DNA from: UBA1723 sp045642085
Lineage (GTDB): Bacteria; Bacteroidota; Bacteroidia; Bacteroidales; Paludibacteraceae
Assembly (NCBI GenBank): GCA_045642085.1
Contig: JAZUIF010000144.1
Location: 1-31,981, forward strand
Length of the DNA stretch: 31,981 bases
Direction of reading: 5' to 3'
Shown here: piece by piece, positions 1 to 9,271 of the stretch
Numbering within the stretch: the first letter of the stretch is position 1
How the letters are laid out: each line of letters opens with the position of its first letter
Made by a program: the position numbers and the translations under genes
The notes under the pieces: model-generated
Told to the model about the DNA's origin: nothing
Seen by the model: the letters and a program-made list of their open reading frames with translations, nothing else
Databases searched by the model: none

Positions 1-297
1 TTTAAAGTAAGCGATGATTGTATCATTTTGAGATATGTCATCCAATGTCAAGCCTTTTTTTGACTCCCAACGTTCCAATTCATATCCATTCTTAAGATAC
101 AATACCTGGTGTATATTTAATGAAGAACCTTCTTTGACCTCTACAGTTTTAGATTGACATACCGATGTGTCGGTAGACAAAAAAACAATATTGAAAGATT
201 CTCTGTTGTCGACGTTCGGATCTTCACCAGTCTTTCCGAATGTTGATAATGTTGAAAGTAACACCATCAACATTGATAATAGCATAGTTTTTTTCAT
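1..297 (-). CDS. Secreted protein with InlB B-like repeat (3' end outside window)
   Basis: Reading leftwards from an ATG at 297 the frame stays open for 99 codons to the window edge, so only the N-terminus is present. Residues 1-20 (MKKTMLLSMLMVLLSTLSTF) form a clear signal peptide. Residues about 55-99 contain GYELERWESKKG followed by TIIAYF, which resembles the core of the InlB B-repeat / Listeria-Bacteroides repeat (GY-x-F-x-x-W ... I-x-L-x-A). I infer a cell-surface or secreted protein. A good Bacteroidetes promoter lies 43-57 nt upstream of the likely transcript start region, and the gene follows the giant T9SS cargo on the same strand after a terminator. The final function cannot be judged because the rest of the protein is missing. 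Confidence 0.75.
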   Translation of the reverse strand, partial: MKKTMLLSMLMVLLSTLSTFGKTGEDPNVDNRESFNIVFLSTDTSVCQSKTVEVKEGSSLNIHQVLYLKNGYELERWESKKGLTLDDISQNDTIIAYFK

Positions 298-346
298 ACG
301 CATTAATTTTTTTTGGACTAATTATTTTGAGTTTTAATTTCAAATA

Positions 347-377
347 CAAAATTATCACTTTGTAGAAAAAAAGCAAA
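347..377 (-). promoter_or_regulatory. Bacteroidetes-type promoter for the left-edge gene
   Basis: Read on the minus strand: TTTG (377-374), a 19-nt spacer, then TAATTTTG (354-347), matching the TTTG / TAnnTTTG consensus. The start codon lies about 50 nt downstream. The -33 box is inside the distal arm of the preceding terminator hairpin. Confidence 0.6.
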
Positions 378-409
378 CCGAACCACAAAAAATGTGATTC
401 GGTTTGCTT
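371..409 (-). terminator. Rho-independent terminator of the 2013-aa T9SS cargo gene
   Basis: A 12-bp perfect stem (371-382 with 398-409), one mismatch, then 4 more pairs (384-387 with 393-396) and an A-rich loop. On the minus strand the stem is followed by a run of five T residues. It lies about 20 nt beyond the stop codon at 430. Confidence 0.85.
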
Positions 410-429
410 ACTATTCGATTATATCGATC

Positions 430-3400
430 TTAATCTTTACCTCTAATTAAAGTAAAGTGTCCGACGTAGGTTTTATCAATCTCATCGATTTCTATCTCAT
501 ACCAATAATCTGTCGACGGTAATTCTTTGCCACGATATGAGCCATCCCAAGCTTCCATCTCAGCTGATGTCATATCACAAAGTTTTTTACCGTATCTATC
601 ATATAGTCTGATAGACGCGCTTGGATACTTGTCCAGATTCTTGACATGCCAAACATCATCAATTCCATCTCCATTTGGAGTGAAACTTGTAGGCACTTCC
701 AATTCATAAGTAGGTGTAACAATAGATGTATCTGATGTACATCCTAATTCATCCTTTACTTTGATTTTGTATGTTCTGCCATAAGTGGCAGGATTTAATA
801 TTGACGATGATTGGAAGCCGTTGCCAAAATCAAACTGATATATTCCACTTCCTCCTTCAGCGACAAATTCAAATGTGTTCGCGCCACTCTCCTCTACCGA
901 TACAATGCGCGGCGTCGGCACTACATTAATACCGATATTATATGTCTCAACACACACTTTACTTTTAACATCAAGTTTGACATTTACAGATTCGTCACCA
1001 TCGTAGGCAAACTTATAAATCTGAGACTTTACATCACCATCGATAGACCAAGCATATGTATAGCCATTATTTCCATTAACAGATAGCTTGACTTCGCCAC
1101 CTTCACATAAAGTCGTATCATCAGGGACTTCCACTGAAATAGCAGGATCCACAAACAACTTGATAGATGATGGTTTGATCACACATCCTGCAGGTGTCAT
1201 TGCTGTGACATTTACCTCCATTGATTCAGTAGGAGAAAGTATTGCGGCTTGCTGACCTGAAACCAATTCATCATCTCCATTTTTCATCACAATCGATGAC
1301 TCATCAAAATTATTTGAAGTATATTTTGATGTCAACGTTATTTCATCACCTTCACACAAACTGTCGTTTGTAGCTTCTAGAGTCATAGTTGGGACCGCAT
1401 CTATAGAAACAGTAGTCGAAGCTGGTTGTTCTGGACAATATTCACCAGAAACAGTCAATAAGAAATCTGTTGTGGCATCCAATTTTGTTTTTACTATAGT
1501 TGGATCAGTGGTAGAACTAACAGTTTTGAAATTTGTTCCATCTGTAGTCTTCTTCCACTCAAACTTTAAATTGTTGCTCATTCCTACAACATTCGCCTTT
1601 ACTTCAACATCTACTCCTGGACAAACAATTGCTGAATTGGCGTCGAAAGAGACACTAAATGCTGGCTCTACCTCAACTTTTTGCTTCCATGTCATACCTT
1701 CACACGCATCATCAGACAATGTTTTTATCATGTACATGACAGACTGACTTGGATTAAACACCTGAGATGAAGTAGATTTGATTAAATCAGTATAATTTTC
1801 ACCGTCAAGACTGACTTTCCATTCTAGATCATCAACATTTTCAGCTGTAGGTGTGACAGTAACGTCGTCACCCTCACAAACTGCAGTCTTGTCAATAGAG
1901 ACAGATAACTTTGGTTGTTTTTGGATATTTACTTCTACATTTTTTGTTACACTTGAAGTACAAGCTATTCCAGCCAAAGTCAATTCATATTTAGTATCTT
2001 CAGATGGCTTGACATTATAAATATTTTTCTTTACTATATCAAATGGATCAGGATTTCCATTTGCAGTAAATATGACATTATTAGGTCGACCACTTATTAA
2101 ATTTAATGATATATTAGCCTCTTTTCCTTCACAAATAATACCGTTTACATCAGTTGTCAATTCGAAATCAATCTTTGGCTCGACGTCGACAATAGCAGGT
2201 AGGGAATAAACCTCATTACAAACAATTCCCTTGACACTCAAATAATAAGATGTTGATTTTACAGGAGTTACTGTAGTCGACTCTGTAATCTTTGTCTTTA
2301 TTCCGTCGACTTCAGCCCACCATGTCACTAAACTAGGATCATTTGTGCCATAATCTTTTGTCAATGTCACACTTTCACCCTCACAAATTAGATTCTTATC
2401 AGCAGTCAAGCTTAATGCGTCTGCGCTCTCAACCTCAATTTTAACCTCATGGTCGACGGAAGGACAAACGTCTGCGTTCAAAGTCAACTTATATAAAGAT
2501 GTGCTTACTGGAGAATCATTGTATGAAGACGATGCTGTGACTTCTATTCCATTTTTCTCCCACTTTGAAGTTTTTGGTGTTCCTAGCAAATTCTTAACCG
2601 AAAGATTAACCGGTGATCCAGCACAAATCTTTCCAGTCACATCGCTCACCAAATCAAACGACAATGCTTTCTCAACCTCAATCTTAACAGGCTCAACCTT
2701 AAATGCTTCACAAGCTCCATCACTTGGAGTTCCGGCATAAACGTAGATTGTCTCATCTGGAGTTATCTTATTGCCACTTGTAGGTGTGAATTCTGAATAG
2801 TTTCTGTCATCTGTACTCTTATACCAAACGATTCCATCAGAAGATCCAGTGATTGTAAATTCAACACTTTCACCCTCACAAATCTTTGTTTTGTCTGGTA
2901 TCATTGTAAATGAAAGAGAATGATCTACATAAGCTGTAGTGTCAAATGGTGTTTGTCCACAAACTAGACCAGCCACAATAACTTCAAACTTTGTATCCTC
3001 AGAGATTATTGTAGAATATTTGTTGTTTATCAGACTGATTGGAGAACCATTAGCAGTCGCTGTAATTTGTGAAGCATCGTAAGTTTCACTAGTCACAAGA
3101 GACAATTCAACGGCACCGCTTTCACAGACTCTCTCATTATCCAATGCCAATGTGAAATCAGGTTTCTTCTCAGCCTTAATAGTGATAATCTCTGAAAATG
3201 CCCTATTGCAAATGTTGGCACTTGCCACAGGAGATGAAACTCGGAATGAAGTTTCTTCTGTGATTTCTATGCTATTTGAAGTAGACGTGCTTCCTGCCTC
3301 CCACTTAGAGAAATCAGATTCACCTTTCTTTCTATACTCCCAATCCCAAGACGTTAGATTATCACCAGAAACAGTAAATGAAACATTTGCAGGAGCACAA

Positions 3401-6400
3401 ACGATATTTCCTTCAAGAGATGTCTGTAATTCAGGAGAAGGCACTGTCGTCAAATCAATAGTCTGAGGAAGATCCACGTCTATAGTTACAGTTTCCGTCT
3501 TATTTGTATTACAAACCTCACTTGTCGCAGTAGCAGTATATGTGGTCAACTGAGTTGGGAAAACGACAAGATCATCCACGTCGACAGTATTGTCATCACT
3601 ACCAAGAATCTCATATGTATGGTTCTCTGAATTATGAGTTGGCGTGATATTCAATTTCAATTCCGCCTTTTCTCCTTTACATACTTTTGGGGCATCTGAT
3701 GATAAAGTGAAAACAGGAATATCTTCGTAATCTAATTTAAATGTTATTTCCTCAGACTTACATTTTTCATCAGCATCAACTGCCCAGGCTGTAAATTCTT
3801 TATTTCCAATGGTTTTGGCATCATCTGTAAATTCAACCGTAGTCGCCATCAAAATGAATTCAGCATAACCTTCAAGAGGTCCTGATTTCATATACACAGC
3901 CTTTGCCGCATCATTTATACTCTTAATTTCAATCTTAGGTTTTTCTGTAGCACAGAACATCTGATCATCAATTGGCTTCAATTCAAGTTTTTCTCTCAAA
4001 TCAATATTCACATAGAATGTATCACTTTTGCAAGTGTCATTCATAGCGTAGATCATATACTCACCAGATTTCTTTTCAAGAGATAAAATCCATTTTCCAT
4101 CAGTCGACGTAGGGGCTGGAGTCAAAACGCTTGCCACTCCATAGCTATTGTCTGTACCTTTTTTCGCAATATAGAAATCATCCACGTTGACTCTGTTAGT
4201 CTGGAAGACTTCAATATCTATCGCATCAGGAGTATCACAGAAAACAGAATCAATAGTCATAACTTTCTCTTCTGAATCCAATGAGAATTTAGGAGCACGA
4301 CAACCACTCTCCTTACATTTGAATCCTACCTTATTAGTAATATAGAAAATAGAGCATCCATCAGCAGGTTTTCCATTTCTTGCAACCTCTTCAGCAACAG
4401 CCGATGATTCGCCTATTACAACTCTATAAAGGATTTCAGGCTCACCTTCATAGGCAATAGATGTGGTAGTGGCTGAAAGATTCTCCCATGTGCCTCCTCC
4501 ATCAATAGATGTTTGCCAAATGAATGCGGCGTTAGGATATTGGTCTTTCCAATTTTCAATACCAACTATATTAATTAGATGTGGTGTTTCATCAGAGCAA
4601 TCAAATCCACTTAACAAAACGACATCCGTACCATCGATATTGATTGATGCCTCAGGCATTGTCTCTCCACATACTGTGATATTTATGTCATCAATACCAA
4701 AATTTAACCAATCACTTGTTGCATTATTAGATCCGACTTTAGCATCAAAATCAACCTCTGCGACAAGGGTAATTGGTCCTGTATATCCTTTTGGTAAATC
4801 AAATGGTACAGAAGCAATACCTTTAGTAGCTTTAGCCGACTTAAACTGAAGATGAGTTGAATTTACACCAACTTCATTGTTAGACTTATCTAAAACAGAT
4901 AGTTTAACCATCATATTAGTTTCATATGATCCTCTATCTGCCATAAGTGTCATATTGAACATGTAAGCCTTACATGCGCAAACAGGTATTTCAATTGTCT
5001 TTTTAAAGAATACAGGATTAGCAGCCTGATCCTCTTTCTTCATTCTAATTAAAGCAAAAGCATCACCACTCTTTTGCTTAAAATTCTTCAAGAAACCAGC
5101 TTCCCACTGACACATCTGGAAATCTAAAGCCTTATCAGGATGAGCAACGACTGCATACTCACCATAAGTAGTACATTTCTTATTAAATGTAAAAGGAATG
5201 CATTCAGATTCTCTTGACTCTAATGAATCACAAACTCCAAAATCTTCACTCCACACTACTTTTAAATCGTCTCTATATTGACAATCAGGCTTTGGAAGAG
5301 CTGCAGAAAGAGTATTAGATATTGAGAATAAATAACAACCATCATCTGGACCTCCATTTTCGCTAATCTGACCAGCAATCTCTTTGGCTTTTGCTTCACT
5401 TTCATCAGCACCTGTTATAATAACACGATACTGCATTGATTTTGTGATATCTACTTCAAGAATGGCTTTAGTTTTATCAATTCCACTCATTGGCTCTGGC
5501 AAATCAGTCCATTTATAACCATCTTCACTCTCTTGCCATAAGAAATAAATATGTCTATAAAGATTGTGCCATTCCTCCAAAACTTTTGTAGGAATCGAAT
5601 AGGAAGATGAATACAAACAACCATTAAGACTGGTCTCTTCTACGAGCGAACTGTTTGTGATATCTGGATCAGGAACAGTTTCAGCATCTTGACGAAATAA
5701 TTGTATATCATCAAGAACAAAGTCGTTACCAGAGCCACATTTTATCTTATTACATTGACAATCAGTATTCCATTCTGTTTGTGGTTCTGATCCATCAGCT
5801 GTACATTTTGCTCGATTTATCAGTTGGAACTCCACAGAAGAATAATTAGAAGGATCGAATTCTACTTCGTATTTAGACCAATTTGGATCTCCAGACCAAT
5901 CATAACCTTCATATAACATTGGAACACCACCAGTAAGTTTATTGGCAAGTAATGTACTGTCATTTCCATTAATGCCAACAACCATCATCTCAAAGCTAGG
6001 AAGAATACCACCAAAATTTGTACTTCCTCCAGCATACATAACAAATTTATATTTGTTGGTAGAACAAATTGGAAAATCGATTGATTGTCTATATATGATT
6101 TCACCTTCCAATGTTCCATCGGTGTTGCAAAGTAACATGCCACCATTTTTATTTCCTGTATGGTCTTGTTTAAGCGGATACCACCATGATCCATGTCCCC
6201 AAGCACCTGTCTCCTTTAAGTTATTGATTCCAGGATCACCTCTATAAACTTTGCTGACAATTGTATAATAACCATCCTCAACTACTCCCCATTGTTCAGA
6301 TAATTTATGTCCAGGCATTGTTTTGCTTGGATCAGCAAAATCTCCAAAAACAGAGTCAGGAACGACACCAAAGTCTTCCTGCCAAACCAAATTCCATGAT

Positions 6401-6471
6401 TGAGCAAATGCTGAAATCGCTAGTTGTGAAATTATCGTTGCCGCTACACAACGTCTTATAAAGTTCTTCAT
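430..6471 (-). CDS. Giant T9SS cargo with Ig-like repeats and CHU_C-type C-terminal domain
   Basis: A secreted protein of 2013 residues if it starts at the ATG at 6471 (MKNFIRR). An upstream TTG is in frame, but MKNF gives a standard signal peptide ending near AFAQ-SW. Order of parts: an N-terminal domain beginning SWNLVWQEDFGVV; a module of about 110 residues with a WQ-x-S-x-DG...YRVII...NG...DGC pattern; a second EDFG domain near residue 410; a second copy of the 110-residue module; about eleven Ig-like repeats, most opening with a CEG-x-x-V-x-L motif and carrying a second Cys about 60 residues later; then a C-terminal domain of about 90 residues (TSFTPNGDGIDDVW, IRLYDRYGKKL, STDYWYEIEI, GHFTLIRGKD). 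That last part is the gliding-motility-associated C-terminal domain (TIGR04131), the type B T9SS signal. I infer a cell-surface or secreted adhesin or matrix protein. It has its own promoter and terminator, and a shorter paralogue lies at 26047-30045. Confidence 0.93.
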   Translation of the reverse strand: MKNFIRRCVAATIISQLAISAFAQSWNLVWQEDFGVVPDSVFGDFADPSKTMPGHKLSEQWGVVEDGYYTIVSKVYRGDPGINNLKETGAWGHGSWWYPLKQDHTGNKNGGMLLCNTDGTLEGEIIYRQSIDFPICSTNKYKFVMYAGGSTNFGGILPSFEMMVVGINGNDSTLLANKLTGGVPMLYEGYDWSGDPNWSKYEVEFDPSNYSSVEFQLINRAKCTADGSEPQTEWNTDCQCNKIKCGSGNDFVLDDIQLFRQDAETVPDPDITNSSLVEETSLNGCLYSSSYSIPTKVLEEWHNLYRHIYFLWQESEDGYKWTDLPEPMSGIDKTKAILEVDITKSMQYRVIITGADESEAKAKEIAGQISENGGPDDGCYLFSISNTLSAALPKPDCQYRDDLKVVWSEDFGVCDSLESRESECIPFTFNKKCTTYGEYAVVAHPDKALDFQMCQWEAGFLKNFKQKSGDAFALIRMKKEDQAANPVFFKKTIEIPVCACKAYMFNMTLMADRGSYETNMMVKLSVLDKSNNEVGVNSTHLQFKSAKATKGIASVPFDLPKGYTGPITLVAEVDFDAKVGSNNATSDWLNFGIDDINITVCGETMPEASINIDGTDVVLLSGFDCSDETPHLINIVGIENWKDQYPNAAFIWQTSIDGGGTWENLSATTTSIAYEGEPEILYRVVIGESSAVAEEVARNGKPADGCSIFYITNKVGFKCKESGCRAPKFSLDSEEKVMTIDSVFCDTPDAIDIEVFQTNRVNVDDFYIAKKGTDNSYGVASVLTPAPTSTDGKWILSLEKKSGEYMIYAMNDTCKSDTFYVNIDLREKLELKPIDDQMFCATEKPKIEIKSINDAAKAVYMKSGPLEGYAEFILMATTVEFTDDAKTIGNKEFTAWAVDADEKCKSEEITFKLDYEDIPVFTLSSDAPKVCKGEKAELKLNITPTHNSENHTYEILGSDDNTVDVDDLVVFPTQLTTYTATATSEVCNTNKTETVTIDVDLPQTIDLTTVPSPELQTSLEGNIVCAPANVSFTVSGDNLTSWDWEYRKKGESDFSKWEAGSTSTSNSIEITEETSFRVSSPVASANICNRAFSEIITIKAEKKPDFTLALDNERVCESGAVELSLVTSETYDASQITATANGSPISLINNKYSTIISEDTKFEVIVAGLVCGQTPFDTTAYVDHSLSFTMIPDKTKICEGESVEFTITGSSDGIVWYKSTDDRNYSEFTPTSGNKITPDETIYVYAGTPSDGACEAFKVEPVKIEVEKALSFDLVSDVTGKICAGSPVNLSVKNLLGTPKTSKWEKNGIEVTASSSYNDSPVSTSLYKLTLNADVCPSVDHEVKIEVESADALSLTADKNLICEGESVTLTKDYGTNDPSLVTWWAEVDGIKTKITESTTVTPVKSTSYYLSVKGIVCNEVYSLPAIVDVEPKIDFELTTDVNGIICEGKEANISLNLISGRPNNVIFTANGNPDPFDIVKKNIYNVKPSEDTKYELTLAGIACTSSVTKNVEVNIQKQPKLSVSIDKTAVCEGDDVTVTPTAENVDDLEWKVSLDGENYTDLIKSTSSQVFNPSQSVMYMIKTLSDDACEGMTWKQKVEVEPAFSVSFDANSAIVCPGVDVEVKANVVGMSNNLKFEWKKTTDGTNFKTVSSTTDPTIVKTKLDATTDFLLTVSGEYCPEQPASTTVSIDAVPTMTLEATNDSLCEGDEITLTSKYTSNNFDESSIVMKNGDDELVSGQQAAILSPTESMEVNVTAMTPAGCVIKPSSIKLFVDPAISVEVPDDTTLCEGGEVKLSVNGNNGYTYAWSIDGDVKSQIYKFAYDGDESVNVKLDVKSKVCVETYNIGINVVPTPRIVSVEESGANTFEFVAEGGSGIYQFDFGNGFQSSSILNPATYGRTYKIKVKDELGCTSDTSIVTPTYELEVPTSFTPNGDGIDDVWHVKNLDKYPSASIRLYDRYGKKLCDMTSAEMEAWDGSYRGKELPSTDYWYEIEIDEIDKTYVGHFTLIRGKD

Positions 6472-6511
6472 AGTAATCAAATTAAACCCTATTGCACTAA
6501 ATTATCTATGG

Positions 6512-6543
6512 CAAATTTAACATTTTTTTAGAAATACAACAAA
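6512..6543 (-). promoter_or_regulatory. Promoter of the 2013-aa T9SS cargo gene
   Basis: Minus strand: TTTG (6543-6540), 20-nt spacer, TAAATTTG (6519-6512). Expected transcript start is near 6505, giving a leader of roughly 35 nt before the ATG at 6471, which supports that start over the upstream TTG. Confidence 0.65.
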
Positions 6544-6605
6544 AAACTAGGCTATCTGTACATTTTTTGAAAAGATAATCCATATTTATGAGAATTTTAA
6601 AACAA

Positions 6606-6630
6606 AAAAGACGGAAAAACTCCGTCTTTT
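6606..6630 (-). terminator. Terminator of the sugar isomerase-like gene
   Basis: Perfect 10-bp stem AAAAGACGGA / TCCGTCTTTT with a 5-nt loop, 27 nt after the stop at 6657 on the minus strand and followed there by a T-rich run. It separates this gene from the promoter of the T9SS cargo gene. Confidence 0.85.
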
Positions 6631-6656
6631 CAAATGATTATATGATTATATTTCAA

Positions 6657-7424
6657 TTATGCATTCTGCTTTATGAAATCTAATGATTTCTTCAAGTCGA
6701 CGCGAATATCATTATAAGCATCTTGATCAATCAACATTGGAAGTCCACGTTGCTGAGCCAACTTGATTGCAGAAACAGAATCAATGCTTCCGCTTCCTAT
6801 AGCGACGTCGGTATCAGAAATTCCTGGTTTCACAAAATCCTTGAAATGAACCGACTCTACTCTACCCTCATTACGCTTGAAGAAATCAATCGGATCTTCT
6901 CCACCAGCAGCACACCATCCTAAATCTAGTTGGAAGCCAACCTTACCGTCGCACATATCTACCAATTTCTCCAATGCTGTGACTCCGTTAATCTTAACTG
7001 CTGTATCAGGCTTATTGTTGTGGATTAAGATTCGTGCTCCACATGATTTCAATCTTTCGGCTACCTCATACAAAACCAACGATCTTTCCCTAAGGGTATT
7101 TTCATCCAAAGGATTTGGCATTCCGACCACAAACTGCTTGATGCCATATTCATTAGCCAATATGATCATCTCATCTACTGAATTCTCAATAGATTCAGTC
7201 ACCACATGGATAGATTCAACACCCAATCCAATGCTCTCCATCTGTTTGTAAAGATGCTGGAATTTCATCATAGTCCAGAATGACGGGTTGTCGTGAGTAA
7301 GACCTCCCATCAGGACACATGGTTCTACAAAATCAATTTCTAATGCTCTTACTGCAATCAACAGATCTTCTTCTTTCATAGCCTGTTTTGAGCAAGGGCC
7401 GTAGAGATTTAAGCCAATTTTCAT
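6657..7424 (-). CDS. Sugar phosphate isomerase/epimerase (xylose isomerase-like TIM barrel)
   Basis: 255 residues, the usual size for the AP-endonuclease-2 / xylose isomerase-like TIM-barrel family. It begins MKIGLNLYGPCSK with no signal peptide, so it is cytoplasmic. Visible motifs include FVEPCVL on an early strand, the metal-site strand FQLDLGWCAAGGEDP, and VESVHFKDF, the usual His-bearing strand near the C-terminal end of the barrel. Members isomerise or epimerise sugars and sugar phosphates or act on inositol derivatives; the substrate cannot be read from sequence. The start ATG at 7424 is the first in frame. It is divergent from miaA and ends in its own terminator, so it looks monocistronic. 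Confidence 0.9.
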   Translation of the reverse strand: MKIGLNLYGPCSKQAMKEEDLLIAVRALEIDFVEPCVLMGGLTHDNPSFWTMMKFQHLYKQMESIGLGVESIHVVTESIENSVDEMIILANEYGIKQFVVGMPNPLDENTLRERSLVLYEVAERLKSCGARILIHNNKPDTAVKINGVTALEKLVDMCDGKVGFQLDLGWCAAGGEDPIDFFKRNEGRVESVHFKDFVKPGISDTDVAIGSGSIDSVSAIKLAQQRGLPMLIDQDAYNDIRVDLKKSLDFIKQNA

Positions 7425-7471
7425 TTTACGTCAATTAATTCATTACTATTTAGTGTTTGTTATTCTCTTGT

Positions 7472-7495
7472 AGAGACGTTGTGCACAACGTCTCT
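7472..7495. repeat. 24-bp perfect palindrome in a divergent promoter region
   Basis: AGAGACGTTGTG is followed directly by its reverse complement CACAACGTCTCT. It lies between two divergent genes, at the position where the minus-strand transcript is predicted to begin. It could be an operator or a dispersed palindromic repeat; related AGAGACG palindromes are, to my knowledge, repeated in some bacterial genomes. Confidence 0.8.
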
Positions 7496-7499
7496 TCTG

Positions 7500-7507
7500 C
7501 AAAATTA
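7500..7507 (-). promoter_or_regulatory. Possible -7 box for the isomerase-like gene
   Basis: TAATTTTG on the minus strand fits TAnnTTTG. CAAA repeats lie upstream, but none at the preferred 19-21 nt spacing, so support is partial. Confidence 0.4.
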
Positions 7508-7550
7508 CAAATATCAAACAAACAAAACCTACAAATAGCATAAAAATGGC

Positions 7551-7558
7551 TATATTTG
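7551..7558 (+). promoter_or_regulatory. -7 box of the miaA promoter
   Basis: TATATTTG matches TAnnTTTG exactly. The predicted transcript start, near 7565, falls after the in-frame ATG at 7560 and before the ATG at 7602, so it helps decide the miaA start. No clear -33 TTTG is seen. Confidence 0.5.
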
Positions 7559-7601
7559 TATGCAAATTGTCAAAAAAAACAGATATCAAAGCAATTTTTT
7601 A

Positions 7602-8498
7602 ATGAGCAAACGACTAATTGTCATACTCGGACCGACCGCCATCGGCAAAACTGAACTTAGCATCCAAGTGGCTGAACGTCTTCACACGGATATAATCTCG
7701 TGCGACTCTCGTCAGTTTTATAAGGATATTCCGATAATTACCGCAGCTCCATCAGCAGAAGAATTAAGTCGAGCCAATCATCATTTCATTGGCATGCTTA
7801 ATCTTGAAGATTATTACAGTTGTGGAAGATTTGAGATTGAGGCATTAGCTAAACTTGATGAATTATTCAAAACTCACGACGATGTGGTGATGGTAGGTGG
7901 ATCAATGCTTTATATTGATGCTCTTTGCAATGGTATCGACGATCGCCCAAATGTAGATGAAAAATTGCGTGATGAACTTTGGAAACGTTACGAAACAGAA
8001 GGAATTGACAATCTTCTTGGCGAATTGAAAATTCTTGATCCGGAATACTACAATGAGGTTGATCCGCATAATTATAAAAGAATAATCCATGCGGTGGAAA
8101 TCTGTTTGGAAACCGGGAACCCATACTCCGACATCCGCAAACAGGAGAAGAAACAACGTCCGTTTGACATTGTGAAGATTGGCCTTACTCTTCCACGTGA
8201 AGAGATGTACGACAGAATCAATCGTCGCACATTGGTTATGATGGAAGACGGTGCTGAAGCCGAAGCTCGTAGCGTCTACGAACACCGTCATCTGAATAGT
8301 CTTAACACCGTAGGATTCAAAGAGTTGTTTGCCTATATAGGTGGAGAATATTCGTTGGATAGAGCCATTGAGGAGATTCAGAAGAATACGCGTCGCTACG
8401 CAAAAAAGCAGATGACATGGTGGAAACGAGATCAGGAAATCAACTGGTTTTCGCCATTTGAGAAAGATAAAATATTTGAATTTTTAGGTTTGAATTGA
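7602..8498 (+). CDS. miaA: tRNA dimethylallyltransferase
   Basis: Transfers a dimethylallyl group to N6 of adenosine 37 in tRNAs reading UNN codons, a cytoplasmic tRNA modification. The protein opens MSKRLIVILGPTAIGKTELS, with the P-loop GPTAIGKT at residues 9-16. It continues with SCDSRQFYKD, the GGSMLYIDALCNGI segment and DPHNYKRIIHAVEI, all typical of MiaA. From the ATG at 7602 it is 298 residues, the normal length. An upstream ATG at 7560 would add 14 residues before the P-loop strand and would sit on the promoter, so I reject it. The next gene starts 2 nt after its stop, so the two are cotranscribed. Confidence 0.96.
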   Translation: MSKRLIVILGPTAIGKTELSIQVAERLHTDIISCDSRQFYKDIPIITAAPSAEELSRANHHFIGMLNLEDYYSCGRFEIEALAKLDELFKTHDDVVMVGGSMLYIDALCNGIDDRPNVDEKLRDELWKRYETEGIDNLLGELKILDPEYYNEVDPHNYKRIIHAVEICLETGNPYSDIRKQEKKQRPFDIVKIGLTLPREEMYDRINRRTLVMMEDGAEAEARSVYEHRHLNSLNTVGFKELFAYIGGEYSLDRAIEEIQKNTRRYAKKQMTWWKRDQEINWFSPFEKDKIFEFLGLN

Positions 8499-8500
8499 AT

Positions 8501-9271
8501 ATGATTATAGATACACACTCCCATATTTATATGGATGAAGATTATGCCGACGACAAAGCTGAGGTAGTTGAGAGATTGAAAGAGGCTGGAGTCGGCAAAG
8601 TGATTCTTCCGAATGTTGATTTGAGCACAATTCCCCAGATGCACGCGTTAGCCGACACTGATTCAGAGTTGTTCTCATGTGCGATGGGACTCCACCCTAC
8701 TGAAGTGAAAGAAGACTGGCAGAAAGTGCTTGATGAAATGTTTGCATATCTTCCACAACGCAAATATTGTGCTTTGGGAGAAATCGGAATTGACCTATAT
8801 TGGGAAGATGATTTCCGTGATATTCAGATTAAAGCATTTGAGCAGCAGGTCGACGTCGCAATTCAAAACGATCTTCCGATAATCATCCACCAGCGTAAGG
8901 CTCTCGACGAATGTACTGCATCGTTGAAAAAATTCGACAAATCAAAACTGCATGGAGTATTCCACTGTTTCACAGGCAATATCCACGAGGCACAACAGAT
9001 GATGAAGCTTGGAGATTTCGTATTAGGAATCGGTGGAGTTGTGACATTTAAGAATGCAGGAGTAGCAGCCGCAGTTAAAGACATTCCGTTGGATAGAATA
9101 GTATTGGAGACAGATGCTCCATATCTTGCTCCAGTGCCAAAACGAGGACAACGAAACGAGACTGCCTTCATCACATATACATGTGCCAAAGTAGCGGAAA
9201 TCAAAGAGATGCCAGTCGACGCAGTTGCTGACGCGACATCTAAAAATGCAAAAGAGATGTTTGGTTTATAA
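8501..9271 (+). CDS. TatD family metal-dependent DNase/hydrolase
   Basis: 256 residues from the ATG at 8501; an in-frame TTG at 8495 overlaps miaA and is not needed. The TatD signature is complete: DTHSHIYMD (metal-binding HxH) at the N-terminus, GEIGIDLYW, IIIHQRKA, GVFHCFTGN and VLETDAPYLAPVP, in the usual order. The family is an amidohydrolase-fold barrel with 3'-5' exonuclease or D-aminoacyl hydrolase activity reported for different members, so the substrate is left open. It lies 2 nt after miaA and is surely in the same operon. A strong hairpin overlaps its stop codon. Confidence 0.94.
   Translation: MIIDTHSHIYMDEDYADDKAEVVERLKEAGVGKVILPNVDLSTIPQMHALADTDSELFSCAMGLHPTEVKEDWQKVLDEMFAYLPQRKYCALGEIGIDLYWEDDFRDIQIKAFEQQVDVAIQNDLPIIIHQRKALDECTASLKKFDKSKLHGVFHCFTGNIHEAQQMMKLGDFVLGIGGVVTFKNAGVAAAVKDIPLDRIVLETDAPYLAPVPKRGQRNETAFITYTCAKVAEIKEMPVDAVADATSKNAKEMFGL

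Noticed and set aside
811..4849. Several plus-strand ORFs of 79-128 codons inside the giant T9SS gene
   Set aside because: They lie opposite a convincing protein, have no recognisable motif and no promoter; antisense shadows of repetitive coding sequence.
5985..6461. Short ORFs on both strands near the N-terminus of the T9SS gene
   Set aside because: Out-of-frame shadows; the main frame has clear domain homology to its paralogue throughout.
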